A stretch of DNA of 42,296 bases, taken from positions 1-42,296 of the forward strand of contig NZ_JAGMUK010000061.1 in NCBI RefSeq assembly GCF_019049245.1, read 5' to 3'. This stretch comes from Streptomyces sp. AC555_RSS877. GTDB taxonomy: Bacteria > Actinomycetota > Actinomycetes > Streptomycetales > Streptomycetaceae. The notes beneath the pieces were generated by a model that saw only the letters and a program-made list of their open reading frames with translations, searched no databases and had not been told where the DNA came from. The position numbers and the translations under genes are program-made. Shown piece after piece: positions 7,294 to 14,965 of the stretch; position 1 is the stretch's first letter; every line of letters begins with the position of its first letter.

Positions 7294-8217
7294 CTAGCAG
7301 CGTTCCGCCCACACGTACCAGTACATGGAACCCCAGTCGCGATACAGCCAGAGGCACTTACCGCGATTCGTCCGGGCAACTGCCCAGACAGTGGCTCCGA
7401 CGGCTGCACCGATCCACCCGGAGAGTCCGAGTGCGCCGGTAACTACCGCTCCGCCAACATCGAGTACGTCCCGCGTGGTCTTCTTCGAGAACTGCACGAG
7501 CAAGCCGTGCTTGGAGGAGTAGTACTTCGGATCGGCCACCACCGGGTAGCCGTAGCTCCCGCTGGCGTGCTGAACCACCTGTGTCAGCGTGGTTCCATCC
7601 GTTTCGAAGTGGGTCGGAACGGCGGTGCCCCTCGTGTCCTTCGCCCAAGGGGCGGGGACGACAGCGGCGGGTTTTCCGGCTCCGTCGAGAACGACAGCAC
7701 CGGCATTGTTGGGTGAAACAACCACCCGTCCGCCGCCTGGCACGCTGACCTTGTAGCCATAGCGCGTCGGAGCGTCGGCGTTGGTGATGGTGGTGAGCAT
7801 CTGCACACCGTCCTTCGCCGGGATGACCGCCTGCGCGGAGTTGGTTCCCGGATAGGCCACCGTCCCGTCCGCAAGCTTGACCGCATCCTTCGACGCGTCA
7901 GCCTCGGGCAGGGAGATGGAGATCTCCGGTGCGCCGTCGCCTTGCAGGCTGACACCGTTCTCGGGGTCCTTGGGGACCTCGATGGACGTGCCGTTCTGCG
8001 AAACGACAGCAGCAGAGTCGGCATCCGTCTTCGACGGAACCGGCTCCTCCACCAACGAACCGTTCTTGCGGTCCGTGTTGCCGAGGGCTGACGCGATCTC
8101 CGAGGCGGAAACCGTGTCGCCGGTGTCGGCGGCTGCGATGTTCGGCATCGCCACGAGGGCGGAGGCCGAAATCACAGCTGTTGCGACCATCGTGGCGATG
8201 GTGCGCGAAGCTCGCAT
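7294..8217 (-). CDS. Secreted protein with variable hydrophobic C-terminal domain; candidate toxin
   Basis: The 307-aa protein has a signal peptide (basic start, hydrophobic ATMVATAVISASALVAM, likely cut after AAA near residue 30). Residues 30-225 are an Ala/Asp/Pro-rich region ending in YGYPVVADP. The final 80 residues differ in character: a basic amphipathic part, a Gly/Ala-rich membrane-spanning hairpin (VGGAVVTGALGLSG, IGAAVGATVWAV) and two cysteines, the last being the C-terminal residue. Many actinobacterial secreted proteins share a similar N-terminal part up to YPVVADP with differing C-terminal ends. This suggests a common delivery region with exchangeable effector tips. The start has GGAGAG 5 bases upstream. 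Neighbouring small membrane protein and position in a mobile element favour a bacteriocin-like role, but this is unproven. Confidence 0.6.
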   Translation of the reverse strand: MRASRTIATMVATAVISASALVAMPNIAAADTGDTVSASEIASALGNTDRKNGSLVEEPVPSKTDADSAAVVSQNGTSIEVPKDPENGVSLQGDGAPEISISLPEADASKDAVKLADGTVAYPGTNSAQAVIPAKDGVQMLTTITNADAPTRYGYKVSVPGGGRVVVSPNNAGAVVLDGAGKPAAVVPAPWAKDTRGTAVPTHFETDGTTLTQVVQHASGSYGYPVVADPKYYSSKHGLLVQFSKKTTRDVLDVGGAVVTGALGLSGWIGAAVGATVWAVARTNRGKCLWLYRDWGSMYWYVWAERC

Positions 8218-8363
8218 GGTTGCTCTCCAATGCGATTCTTCTCAACGCTGCGTTTCCGTAGCGCTAGTTCGAGAACTTCCCGAAGCCTCTATCACTTATA
8301 CGTAATTACAACACTCCTGCATATGGTGGAATAAACAACGGGGTGTTGTTGGAAATGAAAAGG

Positions 8364-8403
8364 CCCCGCCCCATACGACCTATCCGAAGTCGCAGGGGCG
8401 GGG
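8364..8403 (-). terminator. GC-rich hairpin
   Basis: CCCCGCCCC (8364-8372) pairs perfectly with GGGGCGGGG (8395-8403). Read on the minus strand it is followed by CCTTTTC, so it could stop transcription arriving from the 107-aa gene before the secreted-protein promoter. The surrounding spacer 8218-8537 otherwise shows only AT-rich sequence, including TATAAG-like boxes on the minus strand, and no supported gene. Confidence 0.55.
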
Positions 8404-8537
8404 TTCCGCACATCCCACTGGAGAGCAACCACAAGAGTGGGAGGCGGAGCGATACCTTCGCCTGGAGCTAAACTCGACATGCGAAGTGTTCAGGAAGGAT
8501 TATGAGGCTGTGGTGAACTTTAAGCAATAGTGAAATA

Positions 8538-8577
8538 GCCCCGTTCCAGTGCATCCTGTGGATTACTGAAACGGGGC
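8538..8577 (-). terminator. Terminator of the 107-aa gene
   Basis: GCCCCGTTCCAGT (8538-8550) pairs with ACTGAAACGGGGC (8565-8577) with one mismatch. It begins 21 bases after the stop codon of the minus-strand 107-aa gene, which makes it the primary terminator of that unit. Confidence 0.72.
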
Positions 8578-8598
8578 AGAGTAGATGAACGTCGGCTG

Positions 8599-8922
8599 CT
8601 ACGAGCCGTTGCCATTCACCTTGGTTCCCGGCACACGACCACGAGTGCCACGGGCGTCCTTGAGTACCTGTTGCATGTTCGGTGCCAGCTTGTCGAAGTC
8701 GGCCTTCCGCATGGCAACGTCGTACTTGTCACCTGTGGACGGCTGGACTTCCAGCATTACCAGGTCGCCGATCTCCTTGAAGCCGTCGACCTCCGCCGTC
8801 AGTACGTCCAACGCCTTGGGCTGGTCCAGCCCGGGATACTGTCGGACGATGACCGTAGCGAATTCCTTGTCGCTGGCTTCTTCGCCGCTAAGGTCGGAAA
8901 CCTTACGAGAGACGATGGCCAT
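8599..8922 (-). CDS. Small hypothetical protein of the mobile element
   Basis: The 107-aa soluble protein begins MAIVSRKVSDLSGEE and has alternating strands (EFATVIVRQYP, DLVMLEVQPS) followed by a helix and a basic Gly-rich tail. AAGGAG lies 9 bases before the ATG. It has its own terminator and sits between the secreted protein and the serine recombinase. The opening DLSGEEA recalls the start of Lsr2 (DDIDGSEA), but no DNA-binding RGR motif follows, so I do not assign it there. A role in regulating the element, for instance as a recombination directionality factor, is possible but unsupported. Confidence 0.6.
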   Translation of the reverse strand: MAIVSRKVSDLSGEEASDKEFATVIVRQYPGLDQPKALDVLTAEVDGFKEIGDLVMLEVQPSTGDKYDVAMRKADFDKLAPNMQQVLKDARGTRGRVPGTKVNGNGS

Positions 8923-9095
8923 TCGTTCACGCTCCTTATGGTAGTACGTGGCGTCGGGTTTGTCCCTCCGCCTATATCTATCTATGACAGGAGTGGTGGC
9001 CGCGTTTTAGAGCATGAGCGAGGACTACAACACCGAAACGAACGGAACAGACGGGAGTGCGCGTATAATAAATAGTAGTAAGCGGAGAACGATGC

Positions 9096-9320
9096 ATGAC
9101 GGCAGAAGATTTAGAACGACTACGTAAGTCGACAGCAAAAAGCGGGGTGCCCCTGAAAGTGGAGCACCCCGCCGTGATCGCCAAGCTTCGAGTGTTGGTC
9201 AGTGCAGCCAGACAATCTCAATCAGATCGGGGTCGAATCGCCAGCCGTTCTTATCCGGCCAAAACCCTCCACCAGGAAGGCCGGGGTGAATCACGACCTT
9301 CTCAACCACAAGCCGAATAA
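9096..9320 (+). CDS. Candidate small protein antisense to the recombinase end
   Basis: A 74-codon frame starts at ATG 9096 with GGAG 8 bases upstream and a perfect TATAAT at 9064-9069. Its first 40 residues (MTAEDLERLRKSTAKSGVP and a following helix ending near LVSAARQ) look like a normal small protein. The remainder is antisense to the recombinase gene and low in quality. The frame also crosses the recombinase terminator. It may be a truncated small regulator or a chance frame; no -35 is seen. Confidence 0.3.
   Translation: MTAEDLERLRKSTAKSGVPLKVEHPAVIAKLRVLVSAARQSQSDRGRIASRSYPAKTLHQEGRGESRPSQPQAE
9142..9172 (-). terminator. Rho-independent terminator of the serine recombinase
   Basis: GCACCCCGC (9164-9172) and GCGGGGTGC (9142-9150) form a perfect 9-bp stem. 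Read on the minus strand the stem is followed directly by TTTTT. It lies 27 bases after the recombinase stop codon. Confidence 0.85.
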
Positions 9321-10857
9321 CACTGGCTCGCCACTCGATGCTTGCCGTCTCCCAGAGTTCACGGAGAGTGCCATCAGTCGGCACCGCCAAGCTTTTGGCT
9401 TTGGCGCTCATGAGCTGTTTTTTCTCGGTGTCGAGCGCCGCCATCTTGTCGATGACGGTTTTCTTCATGACTTGGTAGTCCTCTTTTTCGTGCTCACCGG
9501 CTGCATACTCGGCGGCCAGCAGTTCACGGCGCGTCTGTAGCTCGCTGAGTTCTTGCACCACCTGCGCCATACGCAGTTCGTTGTCTGCTGGAACCAGTGC
9601 GCGGAGGATGTCAGGGGAGTCGAAGCGGTACAGCACCTGCTGCGTGACGAATGCTTCGACAGCATCAGCGATGCGGAAGACTGAGCAGCAACCGATGCGC
9701 TCGCCAGTCTTGTCCCACTTCTTGCAGGCGTAGCGCCGTTGGTACTTAACGCTTCCGTCTGCGAGCGGGTACGTCTTACCTTGGCCGTACATGACTCCGC
9801 CGCAGTACTGGCCCTTTTTCTTGGTGTCACGCCACGTGCCGCCGCACTCGACGAAGCCGCTCAAGAGATAAGTACGTCCCCGCACCTTGCTCTTGTTCAC
9901 CCAATATTTTTCGCGACCGTTGAACATGGCTTCCATGGCGTCGTGTTCGGCGCGGGTGAAGACATACGGCCACTTGGCGCGGTGGCGCTCATTCTTGTGA
10001 ACGCGAGTGCCGCCAGTTTCCGGGTTCTTGAGACACGGGCAGTCGATTGGGTGGCCGGTCGGGTCGAACTGGACGTAGCACTCTTTGAGCAGCGTGCGTC
10101 GGAACTTGCCGACATCCCAACGGCCGTCGCAGATGGTGACTTTTCCGGTCTTCTTGCTTTTGGTTTTCTGGCCTGCGCGCGTCGTCTGGATGCCTTGGTC
10201 GTTCCAGTGCTGGACACAGTTGAACTGACTGTCTCCGGCGAGCGTCTTGCGTTTACCGTCGTGCAGGGCCGCGACTTCTTCTTTCCGTACCTGGTACGGG
10301 TCGATGATGTCTTTTTCCTTCACCGGGTCGTACCCGATGACCGCGCCATACCCGAAGGTGCGTACGCCGCCGCTCCATTCGCCCTTGCGCGCGCTTTGTT
10401 CCTTCTGGCGGATGATGAGTTCTTGGAGGTCTTCGGCTGTACCTGCATCCATGGCGTTCTGAATGCGGTCCATCTTCCGGTTCGCCGACACCGTGAGGTC
10501 GAGCGCTTGACCGCGAACGTAGTGATACTGAACGCCGTAGCCGCGAGCGAGTTTGATCTGACGCTCGTTTTCTTCGGGCTTACGGGTGAGCCGAGCCTTT
10601 GTGTAGGCAAGCACGATCTGAACGGGGCCAGCTTCGAGCTGGGCCATCATGTCCTCGTACTCCGGCCGGTACTCGGTGCTGTTGGTGCTGGCGGAGATGT
10701 CGTTGTCACAGTAGACGCGAACAAGAATCAAGCCCAGCTGTGCAGCTAGCTTCTCGATGTCTTCGCGCTGACGCTCGACGCCTAGTTCCTTGCCTTCTTT
10801 ATCGTCGCTGATGCGCAGATAGGCGAAGGCAAGTTGCCCTTTCAATTGGTCGTACAT
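9199..10857 (-). CDS. Large serine recombinase (integrase)
   Basis: The 552-aa protein is a large serine recombinase. Residues 9-150 form the resolvase catalytic domain with nucleophile Ser17 in YLRISDD and the Arg-rich KARLTRKPEE segment. Residues 160-310 form the recombinase domain. A zinc ribbon follows with Cys338, Cys352, Cys378 and Cys390/391. Residues 425-490 are a charged coiled coil typical of the C-terminal domain that controls directionality. Such enzymes join a short attP and attB by a double-strand exchange without arm sites. The gene reads away from the chromosome and its 5' end is only about 30 bases from chromosomal sequence, the usual place beside the attachment site. The lower-GC composition matches the element, not the flank. 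Confidence 0.93.
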   Translation of the reverse strand: MYDQLKGQLAFAYLRISDDKEGKELGVERQREDIEKLAAQLGLILVRVYCDNDISASTNSTEYRPEYEDMMAQLEAGPVQIVLAYTKARLTRKPEENERQIKLARGYGVQYHYVRGQALDLTVSANRKMDRIQNAMDAGTAEDLQELIIRQKEQSARKGEWSGGVRTFGYGAVIGYDPVKEKDIIDPYQVRKEEVAALHDGKRKTLAGDSQFNCVQHWNDQGIQTTRAGQKTKSKKTGKVTICDGRWDVGKFRRTLLKECYVQFDPTGHPIDCPCLKNPETGGTRVHKNERHRAKWPYVFTRAEHDAMEAMFNGREKYWVNKSKVRGRTYLLSGFVECGGTWRDTKKKGQYCGGVMYGQGKTYPLADGSVKYQRRYACKKWDKTGERIGCCSVFRIADAVEAFVTQQVLYRFDSPDILRALVPADNELRMAQVVQELSELQTRRELLAAEYAAGEHEKEDYQVMKKTVIDKMAALDTEKKQLMSAKAKSLAVPTDGTLRELWETASIEWRASVIRLVVEKVVIHPGLPGGGFWPDKNGWRFDPDLIEIVWLH

Positions 10858-10859
10858 TC

Positions 10860-10925
10860 GTTCGATTCCCCTACATGATCCATTTTAATGGATGCACAGG
10901 AATTTGACGAGTACGCGATGGGCAT
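10860..10925. other. Predicted attachment-site junction between element and chromosome
   Basis: Left of about 10,890 the sequence is AT-rich recombinase leader; right of about 10,905 it is high-GC and encodes the conserved EYAMGIVAAVAF part of a DUF4244 small pilin. The crossover is therefore expected around the codons for FDEYAMG (10,903-10,923). The precise 2-base core cannot be fixed without the left end of the element, which lies outside the window. Confidence 0.65.
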
Positions 10926-11034
10926 CGTCGCGGCGGTGGCGTTCGCGGTGGTGCTCTACAAGGTGGTGACGAGCGGCCAGGTCAGTGCGGAACTGCAGAA
11001 CATCGTGAAGCAGGCCCTCGATGCGCAGATGTGA
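10888..11034 (+). pseudogene. 3' fragment of DUF4244/Flp-type pilin gene, disrupted by the element
   Basis: From Glu8 onward the 48-codon frame reads as the C-terminal part of a DUF4244 protein: one transmembrane helix (GIVAAVAFAVVLYKVVTSG) and the tail ending in VKQALDAQM. Complete members are longer and have a basic leader with a GMTTxEYA cleavage/assembly motif. Here the first seven codons come from the element side, so the leader and motif are lost. An ATG at 10,888 might still allow a short peptide. It overlaps the TadE start by 14 bases, as in an intact Tad/Flp pilus operon. The fragment identity is strong; the disruption is inferred from the missing 5' part. Confidence 0.75.
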
Positions 11035-11386
11035 GCGGGAGACGGACCGGGGGTTCGTCACGGCCGAGTCGGCCATGGTGTTGCCGGTGTTGGTGATCTT
11101 CGCCATGGCGCTGGTGTGGGGGCTGCTCGTGGTCGCCGCGCAGATCCAGTGCGTGGACGCGGCGCGGACCGGCGCCCGGGCGGCGGCCCGACAGGACCCG
11201 GCCGACGCGGTCGTCGAGATCGCTCGGGAGACCGCGCCGCGCGGCGCGACGGTCACCGTCAGCCGGGAGGGGGACCAGGTGCGTGTGGCGGTCGTGGCGA
11301 AGCCGCCGGCGCTGCACGGACTGCCCTTCGAAGTGCGGGAGGAGGCCGTGGCGTTGGTGGAGGAGACGGTGGTGGAGGGGAGATGA
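11021..11386 (+). CDS. TadE family pilus assembly protein
   Basis: The 121-aa protein has the TadE motif GFVTAESAMVLPVL at residues 11-24 leading into one transmembrane helix (about 20-42), then an extracytoplasmic domain. TadE proteins are pseudopilins of Tad/Flp pili. It overlaps the DUF4244 remnant by 14 bases and its TGA overlaps the next ATG, so this is one operon. With the element inserted upstream, transcription from the native tad promoter may be cut off. Confidence 0.85.
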   Translation: MRRCERETDRGFVTAESAMVLPVLVIFAMALVWGLLVVAAQIQCVDAARTGARAAARQDPADAVVEIARETAPRGATVTVSREGDQVRVAVVAKPPALHGLPFEVREEAVALVEETVVEGR

Positions 11387-12006
11387 GCGGCCGTTCTCAG
11401 GAGCAGAGGCAGAGGCGGAAGAGACGGAAGCGGGGCCAGGAACAGAAGCAGGGCCGGGGACGGAAGCAGGAGCAGAGGCAGGGGCAGCAACAAGGGCCGG
11501 GTTCCAGGGCCTGGCGGTTCGATCGTGGTGCCTGGCGGTCCGATCGCGGATCCGCCACCGTTTGGAGCGTCGGGATGATCGCCGTGCTGTGCGTGGTGTT
11601 CGGGGTGGTCCTGGCCATGGGGCAGGTCGTCGTGATCCGGCATCGCGCGGCCGGCGGTGCGGATCTCGCGGCGCTCGCGGCGGCGGACCACTGGTGGGAC
11701 GGCGGCACGGCGGCCTGCGCCCGGGCGGACCGGGTGGCGCGAGCCCAGGGCACGCGGCTGGTGCGCTGCGTGATCGTGGGCGAGACCTCGGACGTGACGG
11801 CGGCGTCGGGACGAGGGCTGTTCTCGGCGGAGGTCAGAGCGCGGGCGGGACCTGCGGGGCCGCCGGTTCCGCAGGTGCCCCCGGCTCCCCAGGCGCCTCC
11901 GGAGCAGCACCGACCGCAGCAGCCTCTCCAGTTTTCCCAGGTCCCTCTGGAGCAGCGTCCGCAGCTTCCCCCGCTTCCCCAGGCGCCCCCCGCAACAGCA
12001 CCGTGA
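11383..12006 (+). CDS. TadE-like (Rv3654c-type) membrane protein
   Basis: The 207-aa product starts at the ATGA overlap with tadE. A Gln/Arg/Lys-rich leader of about 45 residues precedes DRGSATVWSVGMIAVL, the conserved entry to a transmembrane helix, then GQVVVIRHRAAGGADLAALAAA, typical of the Rv3654c/TadE-like group next to Flp pilin genes. The last 60 residues are Pro/Gln-rich and lie antisense to the 3' end of the helicase gene (173 bases of overlap). A frame extending upstream to 11,116 exists, but the coupled start at 11,383 is far more plausible. Confidence 0.78.
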   Translation: MSGRSQEQRQRRKRRKRGQEQKQGRGRKQEQRQGQQQGPGSRAWRFDRGAWRSDRGSATVWSVGMIAVLCVVFGVVLAMGQVVVIRHRAAGGADLAALAAADHWWDGGTAACARADRVARAQGTRLVRCVIVGETSDVTAASGRGLFSAEVRARAGPAGPPVPQVPPAPQAPPEQHRPQQPLQFSQVPLEQRPQLPPLPQAPPATAP

Positions 12007-14425
12007 GCAACCGCACAGCACCCCTCTTGTGCAGTGGGTCGTTGCCGTTGCCGCACTTGGGGGACTGGATGCAGGACGGGCAGCCGGAGTCGCACTCGCA
12101 GGAGGCGATGGCCTCGCGGGTGGCGGTGAGCCACTCGCGGGCGGTGTGGAAGGCGCGCTCAGCGAAGCCCGCGCCGCCGGGATGGCCGTCGTAGACGAAC
12201 ACGGTCGGGAGGAGCGTGTCGGGGTGCAGGGGGATGGACACGCCGCCGATGTCCCAGCGGTCGCAGGTGGCGAAGAGGGGCAGCATGCCGATCGACGCGT
12301 GCTCGGCGGCGTGCAGGGCGCCGCCGAGGATCTCCGGGTTGATGCGAGCGGCGTCCAGCTGGTCCTCGGTGACCGTCCACCACACGGCACGCGTGCGCAG
12401 CGTACGAGGAGGGAGGTCAAGTTTCGTCTCGCCCAGGACTTCACCGGTCATGAGTCGTCGGCGCAGGAAGGAGACCACTTGGTTGGTGACTTCGACGGAG
12501 CCGTAGCACAGGCGTCCCTCGCCCCACGGGATCTCGACGTCCGTCTCCAGGACGGAGATGGAGGTGGTGTCGCGGGCGACCGTCGAATACGAGGGGCTCG
12601 CCTGCTCGACCAGGGCGACGGAGTCCTCCAGGTCGAGTGAGCGCACGAGGTAGGTACGGCCCTGGTGCAGGTGGACCGCGCCCTCGTGCATGGTCGAGTG
12701 AGCGGCGCCTTCGTCGACCGTGCCCAGGAGGCGGCCGGTGCCGGCTTCCACGACCTGGATCGGTGGGCCGCCCTCCCCGCGGATGTCGGTCAGGTCGGCG
12801 GCCCGCTCCCGGCGCGTCCAGTGCCAGGCCTTCGTACGGCGGCGCAGCAGTTTCGCGGCCTCCAGCTGCGGGAGCAGTTCTTTGCACGCCGGACCGAACA
12901 GCTCCAGGTCGTCGTCCGTCAGCGGCAGTTCCGCGGCGGCAGCGCACAGGTGGGGGGCGAGCACGTACGGGTTGTCGGGGTCGAGGACGGTGGACTCGAC
13001 GGGCTGGTCGAACAGGGCTTCGGGGTGGTGGACGAGGTAGGTGTCCAGCGGGTCGTCCCGGGCGACCAGCACGGCCAGCGCCCCCTGCCCGGCGCGCCCG
13101 GCGCGGCCCGCCTGCTGCCACAGGGAGGCGCGTGTGCCCGGGTAGCCGGCGATGAGGACGGCGTCGAGGCCGGAGACGTCGATGCCCAGTTCGAGAGCGG
13201 TCGTCGCGGCGAGGCCGAGGAGTTCGCCGGAGTGGAGGGCCTGTTCGAGGGCACGGCGTTCCTCGGGGAGGTAGCCGCCGCGGTACGCCGCGACACGCCG
13301 GGCCAGGGAGCGGTCGATTTCGGCGAGGCGTTCCTGGGCGATCACCGAGATGAGCTCGGCGCCGCGCCGGGAGCGTACGAAGGCGACCGTGCGCACGCCT
13401 TGGACGGCGAGGTCGGTCAGCAGCTCGGCGGTCTCGGCGGTGGCGGTACGGCGGACGGGCGCGCCCTTCTCGCCCTGCATCTCGGTGAGCGGGGGCTCCC
13501 AGAGGGCGAACACCAGTTCGCCGCGCGGGGAGGCGTCGTCGGCGACCTCGACCACCGGGAGGCCGGTGAGACGGCCGGCGGCCACCGAGGGCTGGGCGGC
13601 GGTCGCGGAGGCCAGCAGGAACACGGGCGAGGCGCCGTAGCGGGCGCACAGGCGGCGCAGGCGGCGCAGCACCTGGGCGACGTGGGAGCCGAAGACGCCG
13701 CGGTAGGTGTGGCACTCGTCGATGACGACGTACTTCAGCGACTTCAGGAAGGAGGACCAGCGAGCGTGGGACGGCAGTATGCCCCGGTGGAGCATGTCGG
13801 GGTTGGTCAGGACGTAGTTGGCGTACTGGCGGACCCATTCGCGTTCCTCCACCGGCGTGTCGCCGTCGTAGACCGCGGGACGCACGGAATGGCCGAGCGG
13901 TTGTGAAAGTTCCTTCACGGAACGGCACTGATCCGCTGCAAGGGCCTTTGTGGGCGCCAGGTAGAGGGAGGTGGCCCCACGGCCGTTCGGGGCCTCGGAG
14001 CCTCCCAGAAGGGCCGACAGGACCGGGACGAGGTATGCCAGGGACTTCCCGGAGGCCGTGCCGGTGGCGACCACCACGGATTCGCCGTCCAGGGCGTGCT
14101 CGGCCGCGCGAGCCTGGTGCGCCCAGGGGTGTTCGATGCCGCAGGCCTGCACCGCGGCGATGATCTCCGGACGGATCCGGTCCGGCCAGACGGCATGACG
14201 GCCCTCACGTGGGGGCAAGTGCTCCGTATGAGTGATGCGCGAAGCCCGGCTCGGCCCCGCGGCGAGCCGGTCCAGGACCGTGCTCGGCGAGAGCCGGGAG
14301 ACGGGCTGTGCCGAGGGTCGATCGGATCGGTGATTCTTGGCCATCGGCACCGAGTGTGTCACTGGCGTGACGGACAATGGGACCAAGGCGTCGTGCACGC
14401 CTGCCGGTAAGTGATTGAATGCCAT
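11834..14425 (-). CDS. DEAD/DEAH-box helicase with DUF1998 (MrfA/YprA-like)
   Basis: The 863-aa superfamily 2 helicase shows Walker A (ATGTASGKS), a DECH box (VIDECHTYRG), motif III (LLASATA), motif VI (QQAGRAGRAGQGA) and a C-terminal DUF1998 region with the cysteine cluster CECDSGCPSCIQSPKCGNG. The Bacillus homologue MrfA repairs mitomycin damage, so a DNA repair role is likely. It is divergent from bldG, as in S. coelicolor (SCO3550 from memory). After the cysteine cluster the protein ends in about 50 Ala/Gly/Pro/Glu residues that overlap the convergent TadE-like gene. The start could also be ATG 14,344; neither candidate has a good Shine-Dalgarno. Confidence 0.9.
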   Translation of the reverse strand: MAFNHLPAGVHDALVPLSVTPVTHSVPMAKNHRSDRPSAQPVSRLSPSTVLDRLAAGPSRASRITHTEHLPPREGRHAVWPDRIRPEIIAAVQACGIEHPWAHQARAAEHALDGESVVVATGTASGKSLAYLVPVLSALLGGSEAPNGRGATSLYLAPTKALAADQCRSVKELSQPLGHSVRPAVYDGDTPVEEREWVRQYANYVLTNPDMLHRGILPSHARWSSFLKSLKYVVIDECHTYRGVFGSHVAQVLRRLRRLCARYGASPVFLLASATAAQPSVAAGRLTGLPVVEVADDASPRGELVFALWEPPLTEMQGEKGAPVRRTATAETAELLTDLAVQGVRTVAFVRSRRGAELISVIAQERLAEIDRSLARRVAAYRGGYLPEERRALEQALHSGELLGLAATTALELGIDVSGLDAVLIAGYPGTRASLWQQAGRAGRAGQGALAVLVARDDPLDTYLVHHPEALFDQPVESTVLDPDNPYVLAPHLCAAAAELPLTDDDLELFGPACKELLPQLEAAKLLRRRTKAWHWTRRERAADLTDIRGEGGPPIQVVEAGTGRLLGTVDEGAAHSTMHEGAVHLHQGRTYLVRSLDLEDSVALVEQASPSYSTVARDTTSISVLETDVEIPWGEGRLCYGSVEVTNQVVSFLRRRLMTGEVLGETKLDLPPRTLRTRAVWWTVTEDQLDAARINPEILGGALHAAEHASIGMLPLFATCDRWDIGGVSIPLHPDTLLPTVFVYDGHPGGAGFAERAFHTAREWLTATREAIASCECDSGCPSCIQSPKCGNGNDPLHKRGAVRLLTVLLRGAPGEAGEAADAAPEGPGKTGEAAAVGAAPEAPGEPGAPAEPAAPQVPPAL

Positions 14426-14507
14426 CGCGGCTGGCGAACCGTCCTGGGAGCTTCAAGCCGAGGTGTCCCGAGGGGCGACCGCTCGATAGCAAGGTGCTGG
14501 AGGATCC

Positions 14508-14849
14508 GTGGACCTGTCTCTGTCGACCGAGACCATCGGCGATCGCACGATCGTCAGGGTCGGTGGCGAAATCGACGTATATACCGCGCCCAAGCTGCGC
14601 GAGCAGCTGGTCGAGCTGGTGAATGACGGCAGTTTCCACCTTGTCGTCGACATGGAGGGCGTGGACTTCCTCGACTCCACCGGGCTCGGCGTACTGGTCG
14701 GCGGACTGAAGCGGGTGCGTGCCCATGAGGGCTCGCTGCGCCTGGTCTGCAACCAGGAGCGCATTCTGAAGATCTTCCGTATCACCGGCCTCACCAAGGT
14801 GTTCCCGATTCACACCTCGGTCGAGGAAGCGGTGGCGGCAACCGACTGA
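14508..14849 (+). CDS. bldG: Anti-sigma factor antagonist BldG
   Basis: The 113-aa STAS-domain protein matches BldG in length and sequence. The phosphorylated serine is Ser57 in DFLDSTGLGV. BldG is required for aerial mycelium and antibiotic production in Streptomyces and acts by partner switching with anti-sigma factors. The GTG start at 14,508 has GGAGG 5 bases upstream. The anti-sigma partner gene follows after 116 bases on the same strand, the known bldG-orf3 arrangement. A loose hairpin (CCGGGT with ACCCGG) lies between them. Confidence 0.96.
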   Translation: MDLSLSTETIGDRTIVRVGGEIDVYTAPKLREQLVELVNDGSFHLVVDMEGVDFLDSTGLGVLVGGLKRVRAHEGSLRLVCNQERILKIFRITGLTKVFPIHTSVEEAVAATD

Positions 14850-14965
14850 CCACCGATCCGGGTGCGGGCCCAGGTCCGTACCCGGGACGGCAGAAGTTGA
14901 CAAGGGGGTCCGGTCGTTCGGCAGCCCGGTCCCCCACAGCACGCCCGTAGTTCCGAGGGGGATGC

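Noticed and set aside
8292..8480. 62-aa minus-strand small protein
   Set aside because: It spans the 8364-8403 terminator hairpin, has no ribosome binding site and no protein-like pattern.
8599..8922. Lsr2-like nucleoid protein
   Set aside because: Only a short N-terminal resemblance; the RGR DNA-binding motif and the C-terminal domain are missing.
10885..12444. 519-aa minus-strand frame across the Tad genes
   Set aside because: It crosses the element junction, three Tad frames and the helicase end; low complexity and no motif.
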